64,000 bases of DNA from Mycolicibacterium neworleansense (lineage in GTDB: Bacteria > Actinomycetota > Actinomycetes > Mycobacteriales > Mycobacteriaceae): assembly GCF_001245615.1 (NCBI RefSeq), contig NZ_CWKH01000001.1, positions 1,488,001-1,552,000 on the forward strand, written 5' to 3'. The position numbers were made by a program, and so were the translations under genes. Of this stretch, positions 34,127 through 45,263 are shown one piece after another (position 1 is the stretch's first letter; each line of letters opens with the position of its first letter). The notes beneath the pieces were generated by a model, which was given only the letters and a program-made list of their open reading frames with translations, had not been told where the DNA came from and did no database searches.

Positions 34127-34819
34127 TCAGGCCGGCACGTCCCGCTGGCACGGGCGTCCCGACTCGAATCGCCAGATGGCGTGGTCGAGTTCGATCACAC
34201 CCCAACCGCCCGCTTCAGCCGTCGCACGCACCAATTCCGCGGCCCGGGCCGCATCGACCGGACCGACTGCCCGGCAGACGTAGCCGAGCACCATGCGGTC
34301 AGCCTTCACACCGGGGATCTGCGCCAAGATCTGGGCGTACTCCCAGGTGATTCCGGACCGCTGCCCGGGCACGGCACACCACGCCGCCTTGATCTTTGCG
34401 CGTCGGGCTTCATCCTCGACCGCGGCCCGCAGGTCGTGGGCGGTCCGAATCCCCAGTGCGACAAGCACTTGCGCGGCCTGGGCGATGGCGATCGATTTCA
34501 GTGGCGCGCCGGCCGCGGTCGAGGTGGGCCGACGGTTCCCGATCTGCGACGCCCACGCGTCGGGCCCGCCCAACTCGGCGATGTTCTGCAGAAGCTCGGT
34601 GACACCGTCGGTCTCGGCATCCGCGCCCTGGGCCGCACGGTATCCCCGGTACCGGGCGATGATCTTCTCCACCGTGGCGTACCGCGCCCCGGTCGAGTAG
34701 ATCGAATCGATCACGCACTGCGCCAACGAATCCGGGTAGCCGCGCGGGCTGAACCAGCGCTGCGGATCACCGAGATCGCGTACACATGCGGCGTGCAATG
34801 TGGCGACGTCTGAACTCAT
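34127..34819 (-). CDS. Hypothetical protein, possibly HhH/DNA-glycosylase-like fold
   Basis: A 230-residue soluble protein without a firmly recognised domain. The segment CVIDSIYSTGARYATVEKIIARYR (first quarter) and ITWEYAQILAQIPGVKADRMVLGYVCRAV (about 158-186) recall the helix-hairpin-helix architecture of EndoIII/AlkA-type proteins, where IPGVKADRM would be the hairpin. The catalytic Lys/Asp pair is not obvious. ATG 34819 has GGAAGG 7 nt upstream. It stands alone between a terminator and a membrane-protein gene. Product name left open. Confidence 0.6.
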   Translation of the reverse strand: MSSDVATLHAACVRDLGDPQRWFSPRGYPDSLAQCVIDSIYSTGARYATVEKIIARYRGYRAAQGADAETDGVTELLQNIAELGGPDAWASQIGNRRPTSTAAGAPLKSIAIAQAAQVLVALGIRTAHDLRAAVEDEARRAKIKAAWCAVPGQRSGITWEYAQILAQIPGVKADRMVLGYVCRAVGPVDAARAAELVRATAEAGGWGVIELDHAIWRFESGRPCQRDVPA

Positions 34820-34913
34820 CTCAAGGCCTTCCGACTGTCCGGGAACGCCATCCGTTCCTCATGAGCCGGAAGCTAGCGACCTGGGCCGACAAGTTGTCGG
34901 AACTGCGGCGAAG

Positions 34914-35441
34914 TTATCCACAGGCCTGCCGGACATTGGCCAGCAGCTGAGCCTGTCGCTTCGGCCACCAGAACACCTCCGCGGCCAGAGCCGCCAGGTA
35001 GACGACCGACACCACGACGTTGCCGACCGATCCGAATGCGGCGTCCCACAACGCACTTGCCGCCGCGACGACGAGTACCAACGGCAACAGCCAGCGAAAC
35101 GGGCGGGCCGCCTCGGCGGCCGCGTGCACTCCCCGGCCGTAGTCGCGGGCGGCTTCGACCCACCGCGGATCGTCGATAGGTTGCCCGGCGCGGGCAGCGC
35201 GCACGATCGCCACCCGGTCGGGGCCGGTCAGCTGCTTCGACATCGGCCAGTACCGTGCCATCCGACGCGCCATGAAGGTGCCGTAGAAGGTCCCGACGAT
35301 CACGAGGACCAAGACAGCAGACACCCAGAAACCGGAGTCCAGCCAGGCGAGCAGGCCCAACACCAGGCCCACGCCGACACCGACGATCAGCGCCCGGCCG
35401 GCGAAGCCACTACGCCATACGAACGGCGGGACCGTGATCAC
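34914..35441 (-). CDS. Hypothetical membrane protein
   Basis: A 175-residue protein with four predicted membrane helices in two pairs (about 14-33, 38-58 and 116-135, 138-158), separated by a charged cytoplasmic-type loop with GPDRVAIVRAARAGQPIDDPRW. I do not recognise the family. GTG 35441 has CACAAT 6 nt upstream, suggesting leaderless transcription. It ends about 95 nt before the HhH-like gene on the same strand. Confidence 0.65.
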   Translation of the reverse strand: MITVPPFVWRSGFAGRALIVGVGVGLVLGLLAWLDSGFWVSAVLVLVIVGTFYGTFMARRMARYWPMSKQLTGPDRVAIVRAARAGQPIDDPRWVEAARDYGRGVHAAAEAARPFRWLLPLVLVVAAASALWDAAFGSVGNVVVSVVYLAALAAEVFWWPKRQAQLLANVRQACG

Positions 35442-35469
35442 ACGGTCATTGTGCGGTGTCTGTCGTGAA

Positions 35470-35807
35470 TCAGACGGTGAAACCGAGGGCTCGCAGCTGT
35501 TCGCGGCCGTCGTCGGTGATCTTGTCCGGGCCCCACGGCGGGTTCCAGACCCAGTTGATCTTGATCTCGTTGACCAGGCCGGCGCCCACCAGGGCGGTAC
35601 GTGACTGATCCTCGATCACGTCGGTCAGCGGACACGCCGCCGAGGTGAGCGTCATGTCGATCAGTGCGACGGCACCCTCATCACCCTGCTCGACGTTGAG
35701 TCCGTACACCAGCCCGAGGTCGACGACGTTGATCCCGAGCTCGGGATCAACCACGTCGCGCATGGCCTCCTCGACGTCGGCGAGCAGTTCGTCAGAAGCG
35801 GTGTCAC

Positions 35808-35811
<4 letters not shown>
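35470..35811 (-). CDS. sufT: SufT/MIP18-type iron-sulfur assembly protein
   Basis: A 113-residue DUF59 (MIP18) protein with the family signature DPELGINVVDLGLVYG (about 22-37) and the conserved cysteine in TLTSAACPLTDVIEDQ. SufT-like proteins help mature Fe-S enzymes. Its ATG overlaps the sufU stop (ATGA), making it the last gene of the suf operon, as Rv1466 is in M. tuberculosis. Confidence 0.9.
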
Positions 35812-38294
<2,483 letters not shown>

Positions 38295-38296
38295 GA

Positions 38297-39475
38297 CTAG
38301 TTAGCTTTCGATTCGGTAATGGCAAGTTCTTTTTCGATGGCGGCGGTCAAACGCTCGCGCACCTCGGGGACAGCGATCTTGGCGATGATCTCGTTGAAGA
38401 ATCCGCGCACGACCAGGCGGCGGGCCTGATCCTCGGGAATACCGCGGGCGCGCAGGTAGAACAACTGCTCGTCATCGAAACGCCCGGTGGCACTGGCGTG
38501 CCCGGCGCCGACGATCTCGCCGGTCTCGATTTCGAGGTTGGGCACCGAATCGGCGCGGGCCCCGTCGGTGAGCACCAGATTGCGGTTCACCTCGAACGTG
38601 TCGGTACCGGTGGCTTCTGCCCGGATCAACACGTCGCCGATCCACACCGTGTGCGCGTCGGGCTTCTTGGAGTCCGGATCACCCTGCAACGCGCCCTTGT
38701 AGAGGACGTCGGACTTACAGTGCGGCTGGGAATGGTCGACCAGCAACCGTGACTCGAAGAACTGGCCGTCGTCGGCGAAGTAGGTGCCGAGCATCTTGGC
38801 GTCGCCGCCGGGGCCGCTGAACCGCACGGTGGCCGAGGTACGGACCACATCGCCACCGAGGGTGACGTTGACGTGGCCGAGCACCGCGTCCTTGCCGAGC
38901 TTGGCGTGGTGGGAGCTGACATGCACCATGTCGTCGGCCCAGTCGGCGATCCAGATCAATCCGAGGCCGGCCGAATCGCCGACGATGATCTCGACGTTGT
39001 CGGCGTAGGTTCCGCTGCCGCGCAGGTCGACCACCACGATCGCCCGGGACAGTTCCTCGACGCGGATCTGCAGGTGTCCGTAGCCCACGGTGTCCGCACC
39101 GGGTCCGTCGATCACGATCTCGATGGGCTCGGCCACCTCGGTTTCCCGCTTGACGGTCACCACGGTGGCGGTCTCGAACGACGAGTAGGCCTGGGCGGCA
39201 ACCCGATCGGTGGGCGTACCGCCCTCGCCGAGCCGCTTGTCGTCGCGGCCGACGGTCTCGACGGTCACGCCGGGCCGCTCGCTCACGGTGACTCCGGCGC
39301 TGCCATTGGCCACGGCCGAGCCGTCGTGCAGGCCGCGCAACCGCTTGAGCGGGGTGAACCGCCACAGCTCGTCGCGGCCGCCGGGCACCTCGAAGGCGTT
39401 CACATCGAAGGACGAGAACAACTCACCCTTGTTGACGGCCACACTCTCGGCCGCTTCAGTCAGATTGGACCCCAC
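38297..39475 (-). CDS. sufD: Fe-S assembly scaffold protein SufD
   Basis: A 392-residue SufD with the right-handed beta-helix core, including [28 protein letters not shown] (about 270-297 in parts) and C-terminal [22 protein letters not shown]. It partners SufB in the SufBC2D complex. The GTG start follows the sufB TAA directly (TAA-GTG) with no intergenic base. Confidence 0.95.
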   Translation of the reverse strand: MGSNLTEAAESVAVNKGELFSSFDVNAFEVPGGRDELWRFTPLKRLRGLHDGSAVANGSAGVTVSERPGVTVETVGRDDKRLGEGGTPTDRVAAQAYSSFETATVVTVKRETEVAEPIEIVIDGPGADTVGYGHLQIRVEELSRAIVVVDLRGSGTYADNVEIIVGDSAGLGLIWIADWADDMVHVSSHHAKLGKDAVLGHVNVTLGGDVVRTSATVRFSGPGGDAKMLGTYFADDGQFFESRLLVDHSQPHCKSDVLYKGALQGDPDSKKPDAHTVWIGDVLIRAEATGTDTFEVNRNLVLTDGARADSVPNLEIETGEIVGAGHASATGRFDDEQLFYLRARGIPEDQARRLVVRGFFNEIIAKIAVPEVRERLTAAIEKELAITESKAN

Positions 39476-40906
39476 TTAACCGACCGCGCCTTCCATCTGC
39501 AGCTCGATGAGCCGGTTGAGCTCGAGCGCGTATTCCATGGGCAGTTCCTTGGCGATGGGCTCGACGAAGCCGCGCACCACCATCGCCATCGCCTCGTCCT
39601 CGGTCAGGCCACGGCTCATCAGGTAGAAGAGCTGATCCTCGCTGACCTTGGACACCGTGGCCTCGTGCCCCATCGTGACGTCGTCCTCGCGGATGTCGAC
39701 GTAGGGGTAGGTATCGCTGCGGCTGATCGTATCGACCAGCAGCGCATCGCATTTCACGCTCGAGCGGCTGCCGTGCGCACCCTTGTTGACCTGGACCAGG
39801 CCGCGGTAAGACGCGCGGCCGCCGCCGCGGGCCACCGACTTGGACACGATGTTGGACGACGTGTGCGGCGCCAGGTGCAGCATCTTGGCGCCGGTGTCCT
39901 GGTGCTGGCCCTCACCGGCGAACGCCACCGAGAGCACCTCGCCCTTGGCGTGCTCACCGGTCATCCAGACCGCGGGGTACTTCATGGTGACCTTGGAACC
40001 GATGTTGCCGTCGATCCACTCCATGGTGGCGCCGGCCTCGGCCCGCGCCCGCTTGGTGACCAGGTTGTAGACGTTGTTCGACCAGTTCTGGATCGTGGTG
40101 TAGCGCACCCGTGCACCGGGCTTGACGACGATCTCGACGACTGCGGAGTGCAGCGAGTCGGACTTGTAGATCGGCGCGGTACAACCCTCGACGTAGTGCA
40201 CGTAGGAGCCCTCGTCGGCGATGATCAGCGTCCGCTCGAACTGGCCCATGTTCTCGGTGTTGATCCGGAAGTACGCCTGCAGCGGGATGTCGACGTGCAC
40301 GCCCGGGGGCACGTAGATGAACGAACCACCCGACCACACCGCGGTGTTCAGCGCGGAGAACTTGTTGTCGCCGGCCGGGATCACCGTGCCGAAGTACTTC
40401 TGGAAGATCTCCGGGTGCTCACGCAGGCCCGAGTCGGTGTCGAGGAAGATCACGCCGAGCGCCTCGAGGTCCTCGCGGATCTGGTGGTACACCACCTCGG
40501 ACTCGTACTGTGCGGCCACACCGGCAACCAGGCGCTGCTTCTCGGCTTCCGGAATGCCGAGGCGGTCATAGGTATTGCGAATGTCCTCGGGCAGTTCCTC
40601 CCAGGAAGCCGCCTGCTTCTCGGTGGAGCGCACGAAGTACTTGATGTTGTCGAAGTCGATGCCCTCGAGGTTGGAGCCCCAGTGCGGCATGGGCTTCTTG
40701 TCGAAGGTGCGCAGCGCCCGCAGGCGGGTCTCCAGCATCCATTCCGGCTCGTTCTTCTTGGCCGAGATGTCACGCACGACGGCTTCAGACAGGCCGCGCT
40801 GCGCACTTGCGCCTGCGACGTCCGAGTCCGACCAGCCGTAGCCGTATTTGCCCAGTGACGCGATGGTCTCTTCCTGGGTCAATGGCGTTTCGGGCGTGAT
40901 GGTCAT
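39476..40906 (-). CDS. sufB: Fe-S assembly scaffold protein SufB (intein-free)
   Basis: A 476-residue SufB, the cluster-assembling subunit of SufBC2D. The beta-helix core and conserved blocks ([32 protein letters not shown]) are contiguous. The M. tuberculosis orthologue Rv1461 is about 846 residues because of an intein; none is present here. ATG 40906 overlaps the sufR stop (ATGA). Confidence 0.97.
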   Translation of the reverse strand: MTITPETPLTQEETIASLGKYGYGWSDSDVAGASAQRGLSEAVVRDISAKKNEPEWMLETRLRALRTFDKKPMPHWGSNLEGIDFDNIKYFVRSTEKQAASWEELPEDIRNTYDRLGIPEAEKQRLVAGVAAQYESEVVYHQIREDLEALGVIFLDTDSGLREHPEIFQKYFGTVIPAGDNKFSALNTAVWSGGSFIYVPPGVHVDIPLQAYFRINTENMGQFERTLIIADEGSYVHYVEGCTAPIYKSDSLHSAVVEIVVKPGARVRYTTIQNWSNNVYNLVTKRARAEAGATMEWIDGNIGSKVTMKYPAVWMTGEHAKGEVLSVAFAGEGQHQDTGAKMLHLAPHTSSNIVSKSVARGGGRASYRGLVQVNKGAHGSRSSVKCDALLVDTISRSDTYPYVDIREDDVTMGHEATVSKVSEDQLFYLMSRGLTEDEAMAMVVRGFVEPIAKELPMEYALELNRLIELQMEGAVG

Positions 40907-41718
40907 TTCGCCGCTCCTTGTTTGATCGTTGCGGTCGTCCGGGCGCGGGCTGTGCTCCGAACCTTCTCTGTGCTGTCTGTGTTCACTTTGTGTTCGATGC
41001 CGTCGGCATCGAGTGGGACGTGAGTGGTGCAGGCGCAGTCACCGTTGACGATGGTGGCCAGCCGTTGTACGTGGGTGCCAAGGATCTCGGCGAACGCCTC
41101 GTTCTCCGTCTCGCAGAACTCCGGAAACTCTTCGGCGACATGCGATACCGGGCAGTGATGCTGGCAGATCTGCACCCCGTGAATCGGGCCGTCCACCGGC
41201 GTCGTGGTGGTGGCATACCCGGCCCTGCTCAACGCGTCGGCGACCCGCTCGGCGGTGTCGCAGACCCCGCCGGACCCCTCGGTGACCCCGGCCAGGATGG
41301 TGTCCATCCGGCGGCGCGCGAAAGTCCGCACGGCGTCCTTGCCGCCGATCTCACGCAACTGCCGAATCGCGGCAACCGCCAGATCGTCATAGGTGTGGCC
41401 GAGCTTGGCCCGCCCCGCCGCCGTCAACCGGTAGCGCTTGGCCGGCCGACCCCGGCCGTTGTGCTGCCACGCGGCAGCGGCACTGGCCTGAGCATCACCA
41501 GCGTCGATCAGGGCATCGAGGTGACGACGCACGCCGGCGGCCGAAATGCCGAGGCGTTCGCCGATCTGCCCGGCCGTGATGGGCCCTTCGAGCAACAGGT
41601 GGATGATCGCGCGCCGGGTGTGCCCGTCAGAGGCCGGCACCACGTCGGCAACCGGCTTCGGCACACTCACCGAAGCAGGGCTCGACACAGAGCCCGGAGC
41701 CGTCCGACGCATTTTCAC
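40903..41718 (-). CDS. sufR: SufR-type Fe-S-sensing transcriptional repressor of the suf operon
   Basis: A 271-residue regulator: N-terminal winged HTH (about 30-75, [25 protein letters not shown]), a middle DUF-like domain, and a C-terminal cysteine cluster C185-x3-C189-x12-C202-x25-C228-x-C230 that can hold a [4Fe-4S] cluster. Start GTG 41718 is chosen because a -10-like CACAAT stands 6 nt upstream (leaderless) and because length then fits Rv1460 (268); the open frame upstream is extra. It heads the suf operon and likely represses it when cluster-loaded. Confidence 0.93.
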   Translation of the reverse strand: MKMRRTAPGSVSSPASVSVPKPVADVVPASDGHTRRAIIHLLLEGPITAGQIGERLGISAAGVRRHLDALIDAGDAQASAAAAWQHNGRGRPAKRYRLTAAGRAKLGHTYDDLAVAAIRQLREIGGKDAVRTFARRRMDTILAGVTEGSGGVCDTAERVADALSRAGYATTTTPVDGPIHGVQICQHHCPVSHVAEEFPEFCETENEAFAEILGTHVQRLATIVNGDCACTTHVPLDADGIEHKVNTDSTEKVRSTARARTTATIKQGAAK

Positions 41719-41753
41719 AACACCATTGTGACGGAATTCCCCGCGCGGTTCTA
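41715..41753 (-). promoter_or_regulatory. suf operon promoter with palindromic operator over the -10
   Basis: On the minus strand: TAGAAC (-35, 41748-41753), 17-nt spacer, CACAAT (-10, 41725-41730), 6 nt, then the GTG of sufR. The perfect palindrome TCACAA-TGGTG-TTGTGA (41715-41731) covers the -10 and the start codon. This is an ideal place for SufR autorepression; the assignment to SufR is inference from position. Confidence 0.6.
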
Positions 41754-41755
41754 GC

Positions 41756-41767
41756 AAGGGCACCCTT
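41756..41767. promoter_or_regulatory. Palindrome AAGGG-CA-CCCTT upstream of the suf -35
   Basis: A 5-bp perfect inverted repeat with 2-nt centre lies 2 bp upstream of the predicted -35 of sufR and about 60 bp before mptB. It may be a second operator for an unknown regulator, or chance. Confidence 0.25.
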
Positions 41768-41816
41768 ACGTGACCTGGGCCACCGTTGCCCGGCGAAGGC
41801 CGCCTCCGCCGACGGT

Positions 41817-41822
41817 TACGCT
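41817..41822 (+). promoter_or_regulatory. -10 box (TACGCT) of mptB
   Basis: TACGCT is followed by 6 nt and the mptB ATG at 41829; no ribosome-binding site, so a leaderless start is likely. Confidence 0.4.
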
Positions 41823-41828
41823 GCCCTG

Positions 41829-43505
41829 ATGGCAAGCCGCCTGTCGACCTTCAGCTCATCGATCGCCCGGTGGCACGGCGATGAACGGACCGTCGGGTCT
41901 CCACTCAACCCCGCCGAGGTCGTCGCACAGCGCCGAACCCGGCTGTTCGGGGCCACCGGAACCGTACTGATGGCGATCGGAGCCCTCGGCGCCGGCGCCC
42001 GACCCGTCGTGCAGGACCCGACCTTCGGGGTGCGGCTGCTCAACCTGCCGTCGCGCATCCAGACCGTCTCGCTGACGATGACCACGACCGGCGCGGTGAT
42101 GATGGCGCTGGCCTGGCTCATGCTCGGGCGCTTCGCGCTCGGACCGCGCCGGATGTCACGCAGCCAGCTCGACCGCACGCTGCTGCTGTGGGCCATCCCC
42201 CTGTTGATCGCGCCGCCGATGTACAGCAAGGACGTCTACTCGTATTTGGCCCAGAGCGAGATCGGGTACATCGGCCTGAACCCCTACAAGGTGGGTCCGG
42301 CCACCGGCCTCGGCCTTGACCACGTGTTCACACTGTCGGTACCGAGCCTGTGGCGCGAGACACCGGCCCCGTACGGGCCGCTCTTCCTGTGGATCGGCGA
42401 GAGCATCTCCGCATTGACCGGCGAGAACATCGTCGCCGCGGTGCTGTGCCACCGCGTCGTCGTGCTGCTCGGTGTCGGGCTCATCGTGTGGGCGACGCCA
42501 CGGCTGGCCCGGCGCTGCGGCGTCGCCGAGGTCAGCGCGCTGTGGCTGGGCGCCTGTAACCCGCTGCTGTTCATGCACCTGGTCGCCGGGATCCACAACG
42601 AGGCGCTGATGCTCGGGCTGATGCTGGCAGGTACGGAATTCGCGCTGCGTGGCATCGACGCGGCGGCTCCGCTGCTTCCCCGGCCGCTGACCTGGCCGCA
42701 CTCGCGCGAGGACTGGCAACACTGGTACCCCGCGGCGATGCTGCTGCTCGGCACCGTGTTGATCACGCTGTCGTCCCAGGTCAAGTTGCCGTCGCTGCTG
42801 GCGCTGGGTTTCGTGGCGATGGCCCTGGCCTGGCGCCTGGGCGGCACGATCAAGGCCTTCTTCGTGGCGAGCGTCCCACTCGGCGCGGTGTCGCTGGCGG
42901 TGATGGCGCTGATCGGCTGGGCCAGCGGCCTGGGCTTCGGCTGGCTGGGCACCCTCGGCACCGCCAACGTCGTGCGCAGCTGGATGTCGCCGCCGACCCT
43001 GGTGGCCCTGGGCACCGGCCAGGTCGGCATCCTGCTGGGCCTCGGTGATCACACCACCGCGGTGCTGGCCCTGACCCGCGCCATCGGTGTCTTCCTCATC
43101 GCGATCCTGGTCAGCTGGCTGCTGCTGGCGGTGCTGCGCGGCCGCCTGCATCCGGTGGGCGGTCTGGGTGTCGCCCTGGGCGGCACGATCCTGCTGTTCC
43201 CGGTGGTGCAACCGTGGTACCTGCTGTGGGCGGTGATCCCGTTGGCCGCGTGGGCAACCCGGCCGGGGTTCCGCGGCTCCACGATCGCGATCACCCTGGT
43301 CGTCGGTATCTTCGGTCCGACCGCCAACGGCGACCGGTTCACGTTGTTCCAGATCGTGATGGCAACCCTGGCCAGCACCGTGATCGTGTTGATCTTGATC
43401 GGCCTGACATGGCGCCGGCTGCCGTGGCGTGCGTCACCTCAGACGGACATAAGCCCACCACCGGCACGCACACAGTCCCCCGACGCCTACGCTGAATCCC
43501 CGTGA
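41829..43505 (+). CDS. mptB: Alpha-(1->6)-mannosyltransferase MptB
   Basis: A 558-residue polytopic GT-C glycosyltransferase with about 12-13 membrane helices. The first periplasmic loop carries the acidic motif in YSKDVYSYLAQ (about 132-142), followed by NPYKVGP and TPAPYGPLFLWI typical of the mycobacterial mannosyltransferases using polyprenyl-phosphate-mannose. MptB starts the alpha-1,6-mannan core of lipomannan and lipoarabinomannan. Orthologue of Rv1459c (a little longer there). It is divergent from sufR; the ABC gene overlaps its stop by 4 nt. Confidence 0.9.
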   Translation: MASRLSTFSSSIARWHGDERTVGSPLNPAEVVAQRRTRLFGATGTVLMAIGALGAGARPVVQDPTFGVRLLNLPSRIQTVSLTMTTTGAVMMALAWLMLGRFALGPRRMSRSQLDRTLLLWAIPLLIAPPMYSKDVYSYLAQSEIGYIGLNPYKVGPATGLGLDHVFTLSVPSLWRETPAPYGPLFLWIGESISALTGENIVAAVLCHRVVVLLGVGLIVWATPRLARRCGVAEVSALWLGACNPLLFMHLVAGIHNEALMLGLMLAGTEFALRGIDAAAPLLPRPLTWPHSREDWQHWYPAAMLLLGTVLITLSSQVKLPSLLALGFVAMALAWRLGGTIKAFFVASVPLGAVSLAVMALIGWASGLGFGWLGTLGTANVVRSWMSPPTLVALGTGQVGILLGLGDHTTAVLALTRAIGVFLIAILVSWLLLAVLRGRLHPVGGLGVALGGTILLFPVVQPWYLLWAVIPLAAWATRPGFRGSTIAITLVVGIFGPTANGDRFTLFQIVMATLASTVIVLILIGLTWRRLPWRASPQTDISPPPARTQSPDAYAESP

Positions 43506-44434
43506 CCTCGCGTTCTGATCATCCAGTGCTGCTCCGCGGCGTCAGCAAGCGCTACGGCGCGACGACGGCGGTGTCCAACCTGGACCTCGAGGTGCAGCGC
43601 GCCGAAGTGCTGGCGCTGCTCGGCCCGAACGGCGCGGGCAAAACCACCACTGTCGAGATGTGCGAGGGATTCATCCGCCCCGACGACGGTCGGGTCGAGA
43701 TCCTCGGCCTGGACCCCATCGCGGACAACGCCCAGCTGCGCGAGCGGATCGGCGTGATGCTGCAGGGCGGCGGCGGATACCCGGCGGCGAAGGCCGGCGA
43801 GATGCTCGACCTGGTGGCCTCATACGCCGCCGATCCCCTCGACCCGGCCTGGCTGATGGACACGCTGGGCCTGACCGAATCCGCCCGGACCACCTACCGG
43901 CGCCTGTCGGGCGGCCAGCAACAGCGCCTGGCGCTGGCCTGCGCGGTGGTCGGCCGGCCCGAGCTGGTGTTCCTCGACGAGCCCACCGCCGGGATGGACG
44001 CCCACGCCCGAATTGTGGTGTGGGAGTTGATCGATGCATTGCGCCGCGACGGCGTGACGGTGGTGCTGACCACCCACCACCTCGCCGAGGCCGAGGAGCT
44101 CGCCGACCGGATCGTGATCATCGATCACGGCGTGGCGGTCGCCACCGGCACCCCGGCCGAGCTCACGCACAGCGGCGCGGAGAACCAGCTGCGGTTCAGC
44201 GCGCCGCGCAAGCTCGACCTGACCCTGCTGGCCGCCGCCCTGCCGGAGAACTACAAGGCCACCGAGACGGCCCCCGGCGAGTACCTGGTCGAGGGACACA
44301 TCGACCCGCAGGTGCTGGCCACCGTGACGGCCTGGTGCGCCCGGCTCAACGTGCTGGCCACCGGCATGCGGGTGGAGCAGCGCAGCCTCGAAGATGTATT
44401 CCTCGACCTCACAGGACGGGAGCTGCGGTCATGA
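43502..44434 (+). CDS. ABC transporter ATP-binding protein (ABC-2 exporter type)
   Basis: A 310-residue nucleotide-binding subunit of the DrrA/CcmA class. Walker A GPNGAGKT (about 42-49), signature LSGGQQQRLALA, Walker B LVFLDEPTAGMD, H-loop TTHHLAEAEEL; a roughly 90-residue C-terminal domain follows. GTG start overlaps the mptB stop (GTGA) and its own stop overlaps the permease ATG (ATGA). Corresponds to Rv1458c. Substrate unknown; drug or lipid export is usually suggested. Confidence 0.93.
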   Translation: MTSRSDHPVLLRGVSKRYGATTAVSNLDLEVQRAEVLALLGPNGAGKTTTVEMCEGFIRPDDGRVEILGLDPIADNAQLRERIGVMLQGGGGYPAAKAGEMLDLVASYAADPLDPAWLMDTLGLTESARTTYRRLSGGQQQRLALACAVVGRPELVFLDEPTAGMDAHARIVVWELIDALRRDGVTVVLTTHHLAEAEELADRIVIIDHGVAVATGTPAELTHSGAENQLRFSAPRKLDLTLLAAALPENYKATETAPGEYLVEGHIDPQVLATVTAWCARLNVLATGMRVEQRSLEDVFLDLTGRELRS

Positions 44435-45213
44435 CGAGCGCTCCGAACCGGTTCGCCCCGGGCACCTTCTCCCCGGATCCCCGCCCGGCCAAGGTGCCGG
44501 CCATGCTGGCCGCCCAATTCAAGCTGGAACTGAAGTTGCTGCTGCGCAACGGCGAACAGCTGCTGCTGACCATGTTCATCCCGATCACGCTGCTGGTCGG
44601 GATGACGCTGCTGCCGCTGGGCTCGTTCGGCGACGACCGGGCGGGAACCTTCACCCCCGCCATCATGGCCCTTGCCCTGATCTCCACGGCGTTCACCGGG
44701 CAGGCCATAGCGGTGGCGTTCGACCGCCGCTACGGCGCCCTGAAACGCCTCGGCGCCACCGCGCTCCCGGTGTGGGGGATCATCGCAGGCAAGTCTCTGG
44801 CAGTGGTGACCGTGGTGTTCTTGCAGGCAATCCTGTTGGGTGCCATCGGTTTTGCACTGGGTTGGCGACCTTCGGTGATCGGGTTGGCGCTCGGCGCGGT
44901 GATCATCGCGCTCGGCACTGCCACATTCGCCGCGTTGGGACTGCTGCTCGGCGGGACGCTCAAGGCCGAGATCGTGCTGGCCCTGGCGAACCTCCTGTGG
45001 TTCGTGTTCGCCGGCCTCGGCGCACTCACCCTGGAAGGCGGCCCGGTGCCGTCGGCGCTGCGCTGGGCCGCCCGGCTGACCCCGTCGGGAGCTCTCACCG
45101 AATCCCTGACCCAGGCCATGACGATGTCAGTGGACTGGTTCGGTGTGGCCGTGCTGGTGGTGTGGGGTGTCATCGCGGCAGTCTGCGCGCTGCGCTGGTT
45201 CCGCTTCACCTGA
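44431..45213 (+). CDS. ABC-2 type transporter permease
   Basis: A 260-residue permease with six membrane helices (first at about 48-66), partner of the preceding ATPase; length equals Rv1457c (about 261). ATG 44431 overlaps the ATPase stop; the frame is open further upstream only as a shadow of the ATPase gene. A short hairpin (CAGCCC-TACTAC-GGGCTG) follows the stop by 5 nt. Confidence 0.92.
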   Translation: MTSAPNRFAPGTFSPDPRPAKVPAMLAAQFKLELKLLLRNGEQLLLTMFIPITLLVGMTLLPLGSFGDDRAGTFTPAIMALALISTAFTGQAIAVAFDRRYGALKRLGATALPVWGIIAGKSLAVVTVVFLQAILLGAIGFALGWRPSVIGLALGAVIIALGTATFAALGLLLGGTLKAEIVLALANLLWFVFAGLGALTLEGGPVPSALRWAARLTPSGALTESLTQAMTMSVDWFGVAVLVVWGVIAAVCALRWFRFT

Positions 45214-45218
45214 TCCAC

Positions 45219-45260
45219 CAGCCCTACTACGGGCTGTAGTTACTGATCAACTACGATCAG
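45219..45260 (+). promoter_or_regulatory. Nested inverted repeats and -10 box before ctaA
   Basis: Consecutive 6-mers form overlapping palindromes: CAGCCC-TACTAC-GGGCTG (45219-45236), GTAGTT-N7-AACTAC (45236-45254) and CTGATC-AACTAC-GATCAG (45243-45260). TACGAT (45252-45257), a -10 candidate, ends 6 nt before the ctaA GTG and lies inside the last two repeats. The first hairpin may end permease transcription; the others look like an operator for leaderless ctaA. Confidence 0.45.
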
Positions 45261-45263
45261 CCC

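Noticed and set aside
38873..40858. 661-codon plus-strand open frame over sufD/sufB
   Set aside because: Antisense to two recognised suf genes; repetitive low-complexity translation.
43660..44430. N-terminal extension of the ABC permease frame
   Set aside because: It overlaps the ATPase gene and is Arg/Pro-rich; the permease begins at ATG 44431 with a stop/start overlap.
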